From Acestrorhynchus altus (lineage: Eukaryota; Chordata; Actinopteri; Characiformes; Acestrorhynchidae), in the NCBI GenBank assembly GCA_034509495.1, contig CM067507.1, forward strand, positions 31,051,279 to 31,115,278: DNA of 64,000 nt. Reading direction: 5' to 3'. How positions within the stretch are numbered: the first letter of the stretch is position 1; every line of letters starts with the position of its first letter. The notes under the pieces are model-generated. The model had not been told where the DNA came from. It made no database searches and worked only from the letters and a program-made list of their open reading frames with translations. The position numbers and the translations under genes are program-made. This document shows positions 47,798 through 59,709 of the stretch, piece by piece.

Positions 47798-48702
47798 GAT
47801 GCTTTTAAACGTGCACTGGCATATGCATGATTGGCTGCCTCGTTACCAACTGCAGGATGGTCGCACTGTTAGAGAAAAAGTGAATGGGAGGATCCCCGGA
47901 TGTGATACAACGGACAGCAGACGCCTGCGTCGACCTGCAGCACACCATTGAATCTCACGTGGTCTAACAAATTTCCATCATCTGATTCATTAATCGGACA
48001 GGATAGCTATTCCACATCAGGCCACTGGTTTAAATGTACTGGTCCTCTTGCAATGCTGTGGCTACAGTTATTAATATAACAGGCTTAGATCTGGGGTGCA
48101 GAACTCGTCCTGTAGTAAAATGACATTTCTCCACCTCCCCGGGTAAAGCTAATGCCGCCCAAACAGGATTAAAGTGGATGTGTTTGAGTAGGGCAACAAC
48201 CAAACCTTGCAGGAGCCTGGTCCTCCGTGACTGGAGTTGTGCCACCCTGGGGTCTAGATTGTACATTCAGCAACCTTCCTGAATTCGGTACTGTTTCTGC
48301 GCAGAAACGCGCAGCACAACTCAAAAATAGTATATTTGCACGGGTGTTACCGCTGTGAGGCCACGAGACACGCTCCGGTGGTGTGAAAGGCACCAGTGAT
48401 TAACGTGTGTGAAACGGGCTTCGCAGAGTGTGTCAGATTTCTCACTGCCACCAGGAATCCAAACGCAGCCGACAGCAGGGTCGTGTGTTTACCAGCCATT
48501 ACATCAATTTGCATGAACACATTAGTTTGTTATTTCTAAAGCAGTTGAGTCCTTGTGTTTAGTGTTACCCCTGTGACATTTATGCGCATTCATATGACAC
48601 GTACAGGACAAACTGTATATGTGACATCACGTCCTGACACCGCATTAAAACAAGCCTGCGTACATGAGTACATTTACACAAACAAATGAAAGAAGCTGCC
48701 TG

Positions 48703-48708
<6 letters not shown>
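47798..48708. other. intronic sequence, nothing recognised
   Basis: No supported gene or repeat end. Confidence 0.4.

Positions 48709-48769
<61 letters not shown>
48709..48769. repeat. (TG)n microsatellite
   Basis: 61 bases of TG. Confidence 0.97.
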
Positions 48770-48771
<2 letters not shown>

Positions 48772-49097
48772 GAGACAGAGAGGGCTATACAATACGTTGT
48801 CACTTCAGACGATGTGGGAGTGCCAAGGCGGCAGGCTCGGGCTTGTGCACATACTGTGGCAATCACCATATCTCTCTCTGTCTCACACTCTTGCTCCCAC
48901 ACACTGAGCACAAAGCCTGATAAACTGCCTGTACACAGGAAATCCTCACAGGTTCTTTAGACACATTCACTGGCCTGGGCACGAGTGAAACTCGGGTGTC
49001 AGGTGTTGGTTAGAAAAGTGAGGCTAATCAGTAACACAGATGTTCACACTCGGATTTTTAATCCAGCTCTGTTAATTCAACCATAATCTGTTCAAGC

Positions 49098-49235
49098 TTA
49101 TTCATGCAGTACTTTTTACAATGAATGGTGTCACAAAGCAGCTTTACAGAGATCCAGGTCCAAGCGCCTTTAAAGGAAACCGAAGGCAACAGTGGGGAAG
49201 AAAACCCCCTTAAATACAGAGGAAGAAACCGTCGG
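49098..49235 (+). repeat. dispersed teleost repeat (CAAAGCAGCTTTACAG family)
   Basis: GTGTCACAAAGCAGCTTTAC, GAAGGCAACAGTGGGGAAGA and GGAAGAAACCGTCGGCCTGG. Same family as 9,255-9,470. Confidence 0.65.
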
Positions 49236-50545
49236 CCTGGTTACGCCTGGCATTAACATGCACGTTGTATCAGAGAGTATCTGGATGTACTTTGTACCAG
49301 ATTCAGTTTACACTCATCACAAAAATGCATCCCCAGTCTGACCGGATGAGATACAACTTACTTTTCCACGTAAAATATCAATTTCCATTAGACTTCCAGT
49401 GAGTAGTTCTAGTAGTCATGCAAAAGAGAGCGAGCCAAGATCCACAGTAATTAATATTACTATTAACCTTAATTATTCATTCTTATTTGACCAGGCCAAA
49501 CCAATCACATTCTTTCCCACAGTCCTCCAGTCTCAGTATGTCTGCACTGTCTTCCTCCCTCACCAGTCCCTATACGCTTTCAAAGTAACCCCTCCAGTTG
49601 GACCCCAATGATTTCTGACCCCCAACATCCCAGACAATCAGCTTGAACCATCTCACTTCTAATGTCTTTCTGCTGAATCATAACATTAGAGAAACAGCGC
49701 TGACGTCCATTTAATGTGGATGAGATCCGTCTCTGACCACCTCAGAATGTGGTTTGAGTGATCCAATCATAATCCATTCACAGCGTGACCTGGGGATGTT
49801 CACACCTGCCTTTCCATGCAGACGAGTGAAATCCAGAAACACGTTAATGCAAAACAGACCCCTAGAGGAACCAAGACTCAAAATCTAATCCTAGCCTGGT
49901 CAACTATCCAGAGTCCATTAACAAAACAAACGGCATTAGAGAAGTGGTCAGACACAGTAAGGCTTTAGCACATCACGAGAGTGAGAAGATGAGAGTGAGA
50001 GCAGACGTGGTGTGGTCTATGTACCTTCAACAGGGGAATTTTCCAAGAGATTGTCCCAGTGTTCAGGGAACAAATCCACAGCTTTTTTCCAGAAGACACT
50101 CAATCAACTCCTCACGTATCTGTGACCCAGACTACTTTACACATCATGTAAGTACAGAGTGACCCACTTCTAAACTCTGGTAATCATGTACAGACAGCAT
50201 CCCATCAGAGAGCTACATCCATCTTCTATCTTCACCAGAAATCTTATTACAGTTATGAACATTTGCTCAGAATGTCTCGTCTTCTCCTAATCTTAGGTCT
50301 AAATCAGTCTCCAGTGGAATTTCTTCAGAGCCATTTTGATTAATCAACTTTATTACCATCAGTGCATAAAACATACTCCCGAAGAGAACGCTCATAAAGA
50401 GTGTTATGGAGTGTAGGACATGGGGTAGATGTGTTTTAATGAATGTGGGCATGCACTGTATTAATAGATAAGAGTAATCATGCTGCTAGCTCATGATCAG
50501 ATGAAGGTTTTATTAGTACAACAATGAACGTCATTCCAGTCTATA
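49236..50545. other. intronic sequence, nothing recognised
   Basis: No supported feature. Confidence 0.4.
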
Positions 50546-50547
50546 TT

Positions 50548-50700
50548 TACGTTCACTGTCATGGCATTTGGCTGACACTCTTATTCAGAGGGCTCTTCAG
50601 GCTTCAGAGGCAGGAGAAAGAAGCTGCTTTACAATTCTTGTCCAATTACTACACTGATGTCCAATCACTCATATGGAGGGAAGCGAGTCATTTCAATTTA
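50548..50700 (+). repeat. dispersed teleost repeat fragment (GGCATTTGGCTGACAC family)
   Basis: CATGGCATTTGGCTGACACT then CTTATTCAGAGGGCTCTTC corresponds to the start of the repeats at 38,004 and 47,358. Confidence 0.45.
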
Positions 50701-51015
50701 CATTTAGCTCTCGCATCACACGCAAACACAATTTTACAGCCTTTGCGTTTCCAAAAGAGTACTCTTCTCAATACTGCCCTTAAAATAATGCCCATGCACC
50801 TCTCCAGACAAGATCAATAAATACAAGTGATTATCAGACTTCTGTTCTTCTTCTGCTTCATGCCTGTTTTACTGCCAGGCTCTCTCGTCCCACATCATTC
50901 CAACTCTAAATGATTTCGTCTAATTCCGGCTTGCATGCAGCTCTTTGACTGGGCATATAGACTTTTTACAGAAGAATAAATGGAGTCCACCCTTCTTGCT
51001 GTGCTGATGATAAAA

Positions 51016-51298
51016 CAGTAGCAACACCCAATCCACCATTGCAACCCCATGGCAACACAAAAACTACCACCTAGAATACCCTAGTAACTGCATCCTAGTC
51101 ACAACCTAGTAGCCACTAAACAATTCCATGGCAACCACTAAGCATCTCGCCATCACCTAGAATACCCAAGCAACTGCACAGCATCCATGTAGTAACACCC
51201 TAATAGCTACTGACCAATTCCATCACGGTGAACTAGGAACATAGCAACCACCTAGTAGCAGCATAGTCTTCATTATCACACATAGTAACAATCCAGCA
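51016..51298. repeat. degenerate minisatellite (CCTAGYAACCACC-like)
   Basis: Repeated phrases ACACCCA, GCAACCCCATGGCAACACAA, CACCTAGAATACCCTAGTAA, CAACCTAGTAGCCACTAAAC and CATGGCAACCACTAAGCA. Loosely periodic units built on CTAGNAAC and CATGGCAACC. Confidence 0.7.
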
Positions 51299-52739
51299 AG
51301 AGAAAAAGAGAACCTCAAGAGAACCCAACTGTTAATCCTAATAGACGTCTACAGGGTTAACAGAGGAAAGGTTCAGGATACAACATAAGCAAACAAACAC
51401 CAACATAACAAACAGGCACTAAAAATGAGTTGGGCCTTACTCATTCATTTTGGCTCACTACATGTGCTGCTCAGCGATGCGGTAAGATGATTCCTAACTT
51501 GAGACAGTTGGGCAGTTCTTGGGCAGTTCTGCTGCCCGCCAACAGTTGTTTCTGACACTCATCGTGAGGACTGTTGATTCATGCTTACATAAACCCACAC
51601 GGCATGAGAAAAGCATTTAGAGCTTCATGAACTCTGCTTTCAGGTCTTAACTCTACATCTACTAGAGGGAAACATGCAGCAGGTTCTCCACCTTCAGCTG
51701 TGAAAATCACATCATTTCATTTTGAACCACCAAGTTTAAGTTCAATCGGGTCTCCGTGGAAGACACACATGTTGACCTCCAGTGTGGGAAGATGTGAGTG
51801 ATGAGAGAGGAGGGAAGTGGAATGGGCAAAGTAGTGTCACACAGTGGTAAATGTGGCGAGGTCTAGGATATACTTACACCTCTGTCTCTAATAGTGTATG
51901 AGCAGTAGGACTCAGTACGCTTCCTCAGAGGAAACAGCTCCTTCTCCCAAAGCCTGGGTTGCTCTCCTGTATTGCCTCTAAAGGCCCATTCAGAGTCCAA
52001 GCCATTCTCCTGTCCACAGCTCTCACCACAAGCTCAGCTGCACCCAATGAATCAGGCAGCAATTAGTGCTCTCTCCCCTATCCCCGTCCCATGGAGGGAG
52101 ACAGATTTTAGGGGAACAAGTAAGCACATAATTGGATTCTCACTTCAGGGAATACTGCCAGCATTAAAAAAAGGAAAAAGCTGCTTCTGAAGCATGACCG
52201 TGTTGTTTTTCCTGTTTGAAATGCTTCTGATGAAAAACGCATGGCTGCCAGTCCAAGACAACAAAAATACTGCTGGGACCATTTCTTTCAGCGCTACAGA
52301 TTTCATTTAATAGACTATAAATCCGCTGGAATAACACAGCACCATTGTGGAATATTTGTTTTCCAGTATGGAAAGTAGAAAGGTAAAGTATCAAGTTAAT
52401 GATTCCACCCTCCAAGTCCAATAACTTACACCACTGGGAGACTGTGAAGACATTACCGTTTCTCCAACTGGATGGAAGCTGTGCCAGTATGAGGCAGACC
52501 TGTAAATACTAGCAGATCAGACCAGTCAAGTCGGGAATGTTTAAGCTGCAAAATGGCCTTCATATAAACCACTGCGGTGTAATATTGCAAATAGAGAACG
52601 CATGAAATCACCTTTTTCTTTTCTGGAATAAAACCTTGAAATCTTGAGCACTGGTCTGACCAGTTTGCTTTAAAATATGCTGTTTTTAAACGAATCTCAA
52701 AGTATCATAGTGTTACGTTTGTATTGATTGATTGACTAA
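51299..52739. other. intronic sequence, possible conserved island at 51,900-52,160
   Basis: 51,900-52,160 is moderately GC-rich and repeat-free. There is no splice-bordered frame. Confidence 0.3.
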
Positions 52740-52990
52740 TACACTATCGCTATCATCTAAGGATCGCAGGTTTGAATCCCGGGTCACCGAGTCCACTGGT
52801 GCTCTGTCCCCACATCACACCCATTGCGATACTGGCCAGCACAGGCATCTGTTCGCCACTGCATCAGGTGCTGGGGAACCAGCACTTTCCTCCAAGTGAA
52901 GCTGCCCAGCAATGATGCAATAGCAACGGAAGAAATTGTGACTGGCTTCACGTGCATCAAAGGAGGCATGTGCTTACATGTAAATATTGG
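52740..52990 (+). repeat. tRNA-derived SINE-like repeat
   Basis: AAGGATCGCAGGTTTGAATC then CCGGGTCAC holds a B-box match (GGTTTGAATCC). The body includes GTCCCCACATCACACCCATT, GGGGAACCAGCACTTTCCTC and GTGACTGGCTTCACGTGCAT. I know this family from otophysan genomes. The A-box side is eroded, so it is not a functional tRNA. Confidence 0.65.
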
Positions 52991-53642
52991 TGTCAGGCAG
53001 GTAAAAATATGACTGTAATATATTGCAATACATTGAATCACAAGACCTATATTGTGTTATTTCCATATTCATGCCAAAGCACAAGGATAAAACCACTGTT
53101 CAGAAATCATTATTGCAATGAAAGGTACTGTTAATTTGTAGAAGGTTATGCATGCAGTAAAATTAATAAATTGCAGAATTTAAGCACAGCAGCAAAACAT
53201 TTTACATAATAAACGCATTATTAAATAGTGGTTTACACTATCAATCTAATCTAATCTTTAAACAACTGTGCTCGATGCAAATATTACAACAATTTTCCAT
53301 TCGTTTCTACATTTATACATATATCACTGTTATTTAATAAAATGCTTCAAGTGTTGGTTTATCACTGATATGCTGTTATCAGACAGTTTCACATATCATG
53401 GCAGTCTTGCAAAAAAAGGCAACTTTAAAGGGAAAGTATTCTGAATTTAAAGAAGTTCATTTCAGAGCAATTCTACCAGCTCATTCATCATGAAACTCTA
53501 AAGTAAAGGTCAAGTGTCATCTAAACTGAAGTGTGTCATTGGTTCACAACCACCAACATCAAAGGCTGCGGGCCAGACTGCTGCAGTACAGTGTGTTTGA
53601 TTGAACAATCAATCAGATCAATACCAGTTGATTTTCTGACAA
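52991..53642. other. intronic sequence, nothing recognised
   Basis: AT-rich. No supported feature. Confidence 0.4.
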
Positions 53643-54050
53643 CATGGACAAAAGTATCGGGACGCATGCATTGTTTCTTCAAAAAACCATTGTATTAATG
53701 AAATAATTCTGCTACAGTTGTTGATGTAACTGTTGATACTGTCCATGAAGGTCTCTCTGCATTGCCTTTGGTGACTAGAGCTTTAGCTATTCAGGTCAAG
53801 ATGTTGGATGATCACCAGCCTACCTTATCCCCAACTCATTCCAGAAGTATTGGGTGGAGAACCATCATTCCAGAACACAGTTCTACTGCTCCACAGCTCA
53901 GTGCCGGGGGCTTTCTACCCCTCCAGCCCACACTTGGCATTAGGCATGGAGCCGAATGTTTCTCTGCTTCAAAGAGTCCTATTCTAGTGGCAGTACTTCT
54001 CTTCAGTGACTAGACAAGCTATGTGCGTGCATTTGCATCTCCGCGGCCTT
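53643..54050 (-). mobile_element. Tc1-like element copy (CACTATATGTCC family)
   Basis: Minus orientation: starts ATGGACAAAAGTATCGGGAC (the right end), then TCCACAGCTCAGTGCCGGGG, GCATTAGGCATGGAGCCG and AGAGTCCTATTCTAGTGGCA, ending near TGCGTGCATTTGCATCT. The left terminus is missing. Confidence 0.7.
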
Positions 54051-54283
54051 AAAAGTGCAGCAGAACAACATTAATCTCTACCCAGCGGCAAGCTTTTCAA
54101 TATCTGGCAGATCTTAGTCAAGCTGACCACCTTCTTAACCTTCAACAGGACCCTTTATGGTTATGTTTCCAGCTGTTCACTCAGTCGAATACCTGGAGCT
54201 TTAATGCTGGTGCTAAACCATCTAAGGACCACAGAAATGGTGAGCAAATTCATGCGATGAGACCTGAACTAACTTCAACTCAC

Positions 54284-54396
54284 CCTCATCCCATTTGCTT
54301 TCAAAAGCCTCTTCTTCTTCATCCAGGCCAGGGATGAGAGAGTGCTCAGAGACGCTGGCAGAGTTGATGCTCAGGGAGAGAAGCCAGGCTTTGAAA
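54284..54396 (-). other. exon-like open segment, unidentified
   Basis: Minus strand, open in one frame only. It reads …SLSINSASVSEHSLIPGLDE, then EEEAFESKWDE, and is followed by a strong donor (GATGAGG|GTGAGT). Possible 3' splice sites (CTTTAG or TTTCAAAG) lack a good polypyrimidine tract. The acidic wording looks protein-like, but I cannot name a family and it is not part of standard PARD3. It may be an alternative or nested exon, or chance. Confidence 0.25.
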
Positions 54397-55619
54397 CTAA
54401 AGCTGTTTTAAGCTGTGATGGGCAGAGCTGCCAACACTGTCTCTTTGTTTTGCCCATACAGCAGATACTCATCCAGACACAAATCCACTCCAGAATCCTA
54501 AGCATCTCTCAGCCTTGTCCGAGGCCCTTTTTGCTTCATTAGCACCAAAGCTCCAAACTGGACATACCATCTAATGAGAACTGAGGCAAACAGTGATGAA
54601 TGCACTAAACCATTTCTCAGCTGACCACCAGTAATTGGAACAGCATGGGTATGCACACAAGTTGCGCAATGAGCAAACACTGTATCATACTAACGTCCTC
54701 TCTGAACTCAGGCTGGAACAGGTCATTAGGAGGAGGTTGGTTATTGCGGAAGGGAGGGCGGGCAGTTTCAGTACAAACTGCTGACTTGTGGAGCAGATAC
54801 GGAAAGCAAAGTGGCCTTCCTTAAAAAAAAAAATTAAATAAATAAATAATAATAACAGCAATACAAAATGTGTTTGGCCCAGAACTGCACAATGTGCTCA
54901 GCCCTGACATAATAACAATGATTTAATTTGATGGGTTAATAAAAGCCAGACTGATGGGAAAGGATCAGAAAAACACAGCACGATTATTCACGATGACTGG
55001 AGTCTAATCCAAGTCGTCTGATGCTGCTTTTCTGTACGGACTCCTCCAGGCTGGAGCTGCATTAATCTCCTGCATTAGACTCTCGGGATCAGCGATGCCA
55101 AAGATGAAAATGGAGCTTATGGAAATCATAAAGCTAGCATGCGTCCCAAAGGGAGTATTATCACTGTAAAGCTACACTAAACACTACAGACCACGGAGCA
55201 AATCGAAATAGCTCTTTAGGCAAGATATTGTTAGTCAGACTCACAGAAACTGCAGACAGCACTGCCGAAGCAGTGGAGAGTAAACCGAGTAGAGGAACTC
55301 AAACACTGCTAAAGGGACAGCGATCACGACCAATCCTGCTTGACATCTACATGCTCTTCCACAGCAGACCACGTGGAGCATCCAAGTCTCAAGAGAGACC
55401 CTAAAGGTCATAAGGAGTCAAACAGCAATGTGTGCAAAAGTGTGTTCTGCCTCTGAATGTAAAACACCGAATAAGTGCTGTTGAAGGGTTTTTTGAAGTT
55501 GCTTCTCAAGTAACTTGAGGTCAAAGAAGCTTGGGGGGGTTGGGGGGCAGGAAGCAGGAGGGTGTGCGCAAGCCATGCGAGGTCGCATGTTGTTTTTAAA
55601 GAACAATACAATATAGACA
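54397..55619. other. intronic sequence, possible conserved island at 54,900-55,160
   Basis: 54,900-55,160 has several TAAT-type cores (CATTAATCTCC, ATTAGACT, GATTTAATTTGATGGG) and no repeats. It could be a non-coding regulatory element; not demonstrable here. Confidence 0.3.
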
Positions 55620-55835
55620 TACACTACTAATATATGTCCAAATGTTTGTGGACACCCTTTCAAAAAAACTGCATTCAACCTCTTTAGGTTGCACCCATTG
55701 CTGACACAGACGTCCAAATCTAGGACAAGGTTCTTCTCTGGATAACAGAGACAGTAACTCTAACAAAAGCAGGATCAACTCTTTTTATGAATAAACAATT
55801 GGTATGTGTCCAAATACTTTGTAGTGGACAATGTA
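55620..55835 (+). mobile_element. internally deleted Tc1-like MITE (CACTATATGTCC family)
   Basis: Left end ATATGTCCAAATGTTTGTGG then ACACCC, AGGTTGCACCCATTGCTGAC, and right end TGTGTCCAAATACTTTGTAG. Both ends of the family lie about 200 bp apart with most of the interior gone. Confidence 0.7.
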
Positions 55836-56202
55836 GTGGACTATGAGACAATATTAATAGTGGTTAGGGTAAATTGCGTCACATTACGTCATTAAGTGTG
55901 CACTCAGCAAAATCAGCAATCCAACACATTTACATACACCTATCAGATAATGGGAAACTCCAGGTCTACATGAGTCATCAGGTGTCTGCTCTGCAACCAG
56001 CCAATAAGCTCAGAGGATAAGACGTGACTCAAAGTTCATGATGCATTTATACAATATGAACATGCTGTCAATCATGTTGGTTTCAGCAATGCTCCAGAAG
56101 TGCTGAGTTAGAGGATGCTTGCTTATTGCTGTTTTCACGTGTGCGCAGACTGAAATGCGAGAGGTTAAGAGTGAGCATGCACTGAGAAATCTGATTAATG
56201 AG

Positions 56203-56430
56203 CTAAAATAAGATAATACTTTATTGGTCCTGCAGTGAGGAAATTCACAACGTTGGAAGAAAGATGGAAGACAATTGCCTGTTGTGTTGAAAAATGGTTG
56301 TTAAGTGTGTGTGTCCGTGGTCTGCTGAGTGCAGCGCTTGTTGTACAGTCTAACAGCAGCGGGAAGTAAGGACCCGCAATAGCGCTCCTTCACACGCTCA
56401 GGGTGAAGCAGCCTGTGACTGAAAGTGCCC
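56203..56430 (+). repeat. dispersed teleost repeat (GATAATACTTTATTGGTCC family)
   Basis: AAGATAATACTTTATTGGTC then CTGCAGTGAGGAAATTCACA, followed by GTACAGTCTAACAGCAGCGG, TAGCGCTCCTTCACACGCTC and GGGTGAAGCAGCCTGTGACT. Very common wording in teleost interspersed repeats; class not assigned. Confidence 0.65.
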
Positions 56431-56975
56431 TCTTTATTCAATCAAAAATGGCATGCTTCAATTTCTAGAGAAATAACTTGATAATCAGATAACTTGAGGA
56501 ATCTGATTGAGACTGTATGACTGAATTCATGAAAACACCTCACTGATATCTTCATCACTACTAAAACACGGAGAACTGGGTGTTTTATTACTAATGTGAA
56601 GAGGATTGTCCACCTGGGGATGTGGAGTAAAGTAGTTCATCTACTGCATGTCTGTGAAATTTATGTCCAATTCACACGAGATAAGGAATCTCAGCCTAAA
56701 TGACCAAAAACCACGGCTTGGCCACTGAAAGTATTAGAGGATCATAACCGAATGTGATCCCCTAGAAACAGGGAAACGCACGTTTGAAAATAACTCCGCT
56801 ACGCTCTGTAAGGCAGCACGCGCTGTGCCACATCCGCATCCACAACAGGTATGTATGAATCAGCCTGTATGCAGCCTCATACATAGTGCCTCCGTTCCAC
56901 CCAACTTTGGCCACCGTTGGCATGAACATTTGGTGCATTTAGATCAATCACAGAGAACACATTATTATGTACAGT
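56431..56975. other. intronic sequence, nothing recognised
   Basis: No supported feature. Confidence 0.4.
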
Positions 56976-56977
56976 TC

Positions 56978-58200
56978 ACCCTGAACGTTCACAGTTCACT
57001 TTTTGCACATTTTTGTTTTGTTACACTCTTATGTTATGGATTCCCTTCATTCTGTGAATTCTACACACAGTAGCCCATAATGACAGAGTGAGTAACGTTT
57101 GTTTGAAAAATAAAACACAAAAATATATGTATATAATAGAATGTACATAAGAATTCACTGCCCGAATACTATGTTGAAGCATCTTAAGCAGCAATTACAA
57201 CCTTTTTTTGATACTTTTTTAAGTACAATCTTCAAGTGGGTTCAAGTCTGGGCTCTGACTGGGTCACTCAAGGACATTCACACAGTTGCCCTGGAGCCAC
57301 GTCTCTGTTATAATGAATGTGTTCATGGTCTTTGTCCTGTTAGAAAAAAAAACAACCTACATCCCAGTCTGAGGTCCAGAGTGCTCTGGAGCAGGTTATC
57401 ATCAAGAATTTCTCTGTTCATCACTGCCATCATCTTTCCCTCATCCCTGACTAGTCTCCCAGTTTCTGCTGCCCAAAGTCATCCCCACAGCCTGATGCTT
57501 CACTGTAGGAATGGTATTGGCTCAGTAATGAGCAGTTAGTTAAATCTTTTTGAGAGTCCTTTAGGTGCTTTTTGGCAAACTTCAGATGGAAGAGTCAGTC
57601 TACCATACATACCTGATTGGTCCTGCAGAATTGTTTGTCCTTCTGGAAGGTTCTCCTCTCTCTACAGAGCAACAGTGGAGTGCTCTCAGAATGACCATTG
57701 GGTTCTTGATCACCTCCCTGACTAAGGCCCTCCAACCATGATTACTCAGTTTGGATGGGCAGCCAGCTCCATGAAGAGTCCTGGTGGTTCCAAACTTCTT
57801 CCATTTATGGGTGATGGAGGCCACTGTGCTCAATAGGCCCTTCAGTGCAGCAGAACGTTTCTGCACCCTTCCCCAAGAGGTCCACAAACAAGTCCTTCAT
57901 GATTTATATGACATTATATAAACAGCCATGTGCCAATATCTAAACTGCTGTAGAAACATCTGAATGAATTGTCATAGCAAAGGCTATAAATGCTTTAATG
58001 TATAATAAGGCAGACATTATTATATGTATGTCATATTTTGGGGGTTTTATTTTGAATAAATTTACAAAAATTTACAAACAAACCTTTCTCACAGTTATCA
58101 CGAGGTACTGTGTGTAGAACTGTGAGGGAAAAATTCATCGGATCAGTTTTGGAATAAGCTGTAACATAAAATGTGCAAAAAGTCAAAAGCAGTGTGTGAA
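56978..58200 (-). mobile_element. degraded Tc1-like transposon
   Basis: About 1.2 kb with inverted ends: TCACTTTTTGCACATTTTTG then TTTTGTTACACTCTTATG on the left, and TGGAATAAGCTGTAACATAA then AATGTGCAAAAAGT on the right. Inner inverted parts (CTACACACAGTAGCCCATAA against CGAGGTACTGTGTGTAGAAC) also pair. It contains the transposase remnant listed separately and several deletions, being shorter than the 1.6 kb usual for full elements. Confidence 0.85.
57141..57887 (-). pseudogene. Tc1-like transposase pseudogene
   Basis: Read on the minus strand from 57,887 the N-terminal helix-turn-helix part is well preserved: LKGLLSTVASITHKWKKFG, then TTRTLHGAG and ALVREVIKNPM, which match the paired-like DNA-binding domain of Tc1 transposases. 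Further down (57,520-57,240) the catalytic-domain wording is visible on the plus strand as its complement (for example CTTCACTGTAGGAATGGTAT and GGTTCAAGTCTGGGCTCTGA). Stops and deletions interrupt the frame, so it cannot make an active enzyme. Confidence 0.85.
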
Positions 58201-58243
58201 ATGTTAAAAAAAAACATTATTTCTATGTTATTAGAGTCTTATA

Positions 58244-58504
58244 CTAGTGCATCTCAAGACACTGTGAAAAGGTTCACATAAAAGTGATTTTCTTCTTTTT
58301 GTTTTACTGTGGATTTGTTTGGTTTATAGCTCACGAAAATCAAAAATCCAGAATCTCAAATGATAAGAATGTTGAATTTCAAGTTTGTCTAAATGAATGC
58401 TTGAAATTGTTCACTTTAAATGTAATAAATATAACATTCAGATACTCGTGACCATTGAATTTTTTGAATTTTTCACATTATTAAAATTTTCTGAGATGCA
58501 CTAG
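58244..58504. mobile_element. 261-bp Tc1/mariner-type MITE
   Basis: Terminal inverted repeats CTAGTGCATCTCA and TGAGATGCACTAG at the exact ends, with TA before the left end. The AT-rich interior has second inverted elements (CAAAAATCCAGAATCTCAAATG). I know these ends from Tc1-like elements in several fish. It sits 43 bases from the degraded Tc1 element. Confidence 0.85.
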
Positions 58505-59610
58505 AGGTGAAGGCTTCACTCTTATCAGATAGTATGTGTCAAACATAAACCTCAAATCTCCAAAACACTGAAAGGCATATATGCAACAGTGATGGAATAT
58601 TTATGCAATAACTCTGTTCTAATTAAAATGTATATTTCACACAAATGACAGCATTGTTGCATAATCAGTCTGACCCTCAGACACTCGGCATGCAGACGTA
58701 ATCAGACTAATATCAGTTCACATTCTGCTGGTTATGCAATACGACAGGCCAAGCTTGTAGGCACTGGGGTTTCATTTGTATTTCATAAACAGTGGATAAT
58801 GCTGCATGTGCCACGATTGTAAACATTAGCGGTCCTCTCTCACTTTACACACATGCCTGTTAATCAGCTGTTGATTAACTACAAAGCCAGCAGGTCACTC
58901 AGAGCAGGTTTCCCAGCCTCTATTAGAAGACCAGCTTGTCTGCAGCCCCGCAGAAATTCCATGCATGTGAATGAGCACAACACAAGCTCATATAATGAGC
59001 AAGCCAAGTGATCCGCTGCATACATATGATGTCTAAAGCAGAGATACCAACTTAACCAGGACCGTCTGCTATATATCCGTCTCCTCACCTGGATAAAAAT
59101 CCTCATTTTAAAACGTTAAACAAAAAGTAAAACCTGAAACACCCACATCTTAAACACCCCTATCCGCCGGTCTGCAGGAAATGCAGTGAAATGCACATTC
59201 TAATGTGCACAGCAAACAAAGCCTGTGCTGTGAGGAAACTGGGACGGCCTGTTTGATTAATCTAAACCTACTAGTTTAAGTTTCATGTGACTGCCCTTCT
59301 TCCTGTGGCTGACAGACAATGTTTACAATGGAGAAGCCGCGTAAACACTGGGTATCTGTCCTGCCAGTGACATCCACCTTTAACATCCAGCTCACTGCAT
59401 TATTCATCACCATCCTCGTGTTCTTATTCTTCACAGGCTGTGAAAGCCGTCTACACAAATGCAGGTCGGTTGTGCACAGATACAAACATCCACTTGCCAT
59501 GTACTTAAAAGACCAACCACTGAGCATGTAGTGCTGCGCCCATCAACATTATGGAGCTTCTTAGAAAGGAAGTAATGACACTCTGTGGAATAGAATATCA
59601 TGGATTATGG
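58505..59610. other. intronic sequence, possible conserved island at 58,600-58,900
   Basis: 58,600-58,900 is repeat-free with TAAT-type cores (CTAATTAAAATG, TAATCAGACTAATATC). No coding signal. Confidence 0.3.
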
Positions 59611-59709
59611 CTGGGTGATATATTGATATCTATATTGATATCGGGATATAAATAAAGCATGAAAATGTCTTTAAATATTGTAAAATAATATTTTTATCAT
59701 ATCACCCAG
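59611..59709. mobile_element. 99-bp MITE with CTGGGTGATAT ends
   Basis: CTGGGTGATAT at the left and ATATCACCCAG at the right are perfect inverted repeats; the interior is AT-rich. A related start occurs at 31,001. Confidence 0.75.

Noticed and set aside
52765..52800. tRNA-like GGTTTGAATCC motif (also at 16,490 and 62,353)
   Set aside because: Only the B-box part is present; no cloverleaf or A box, so these are SINE remnants, not tRNA genes.
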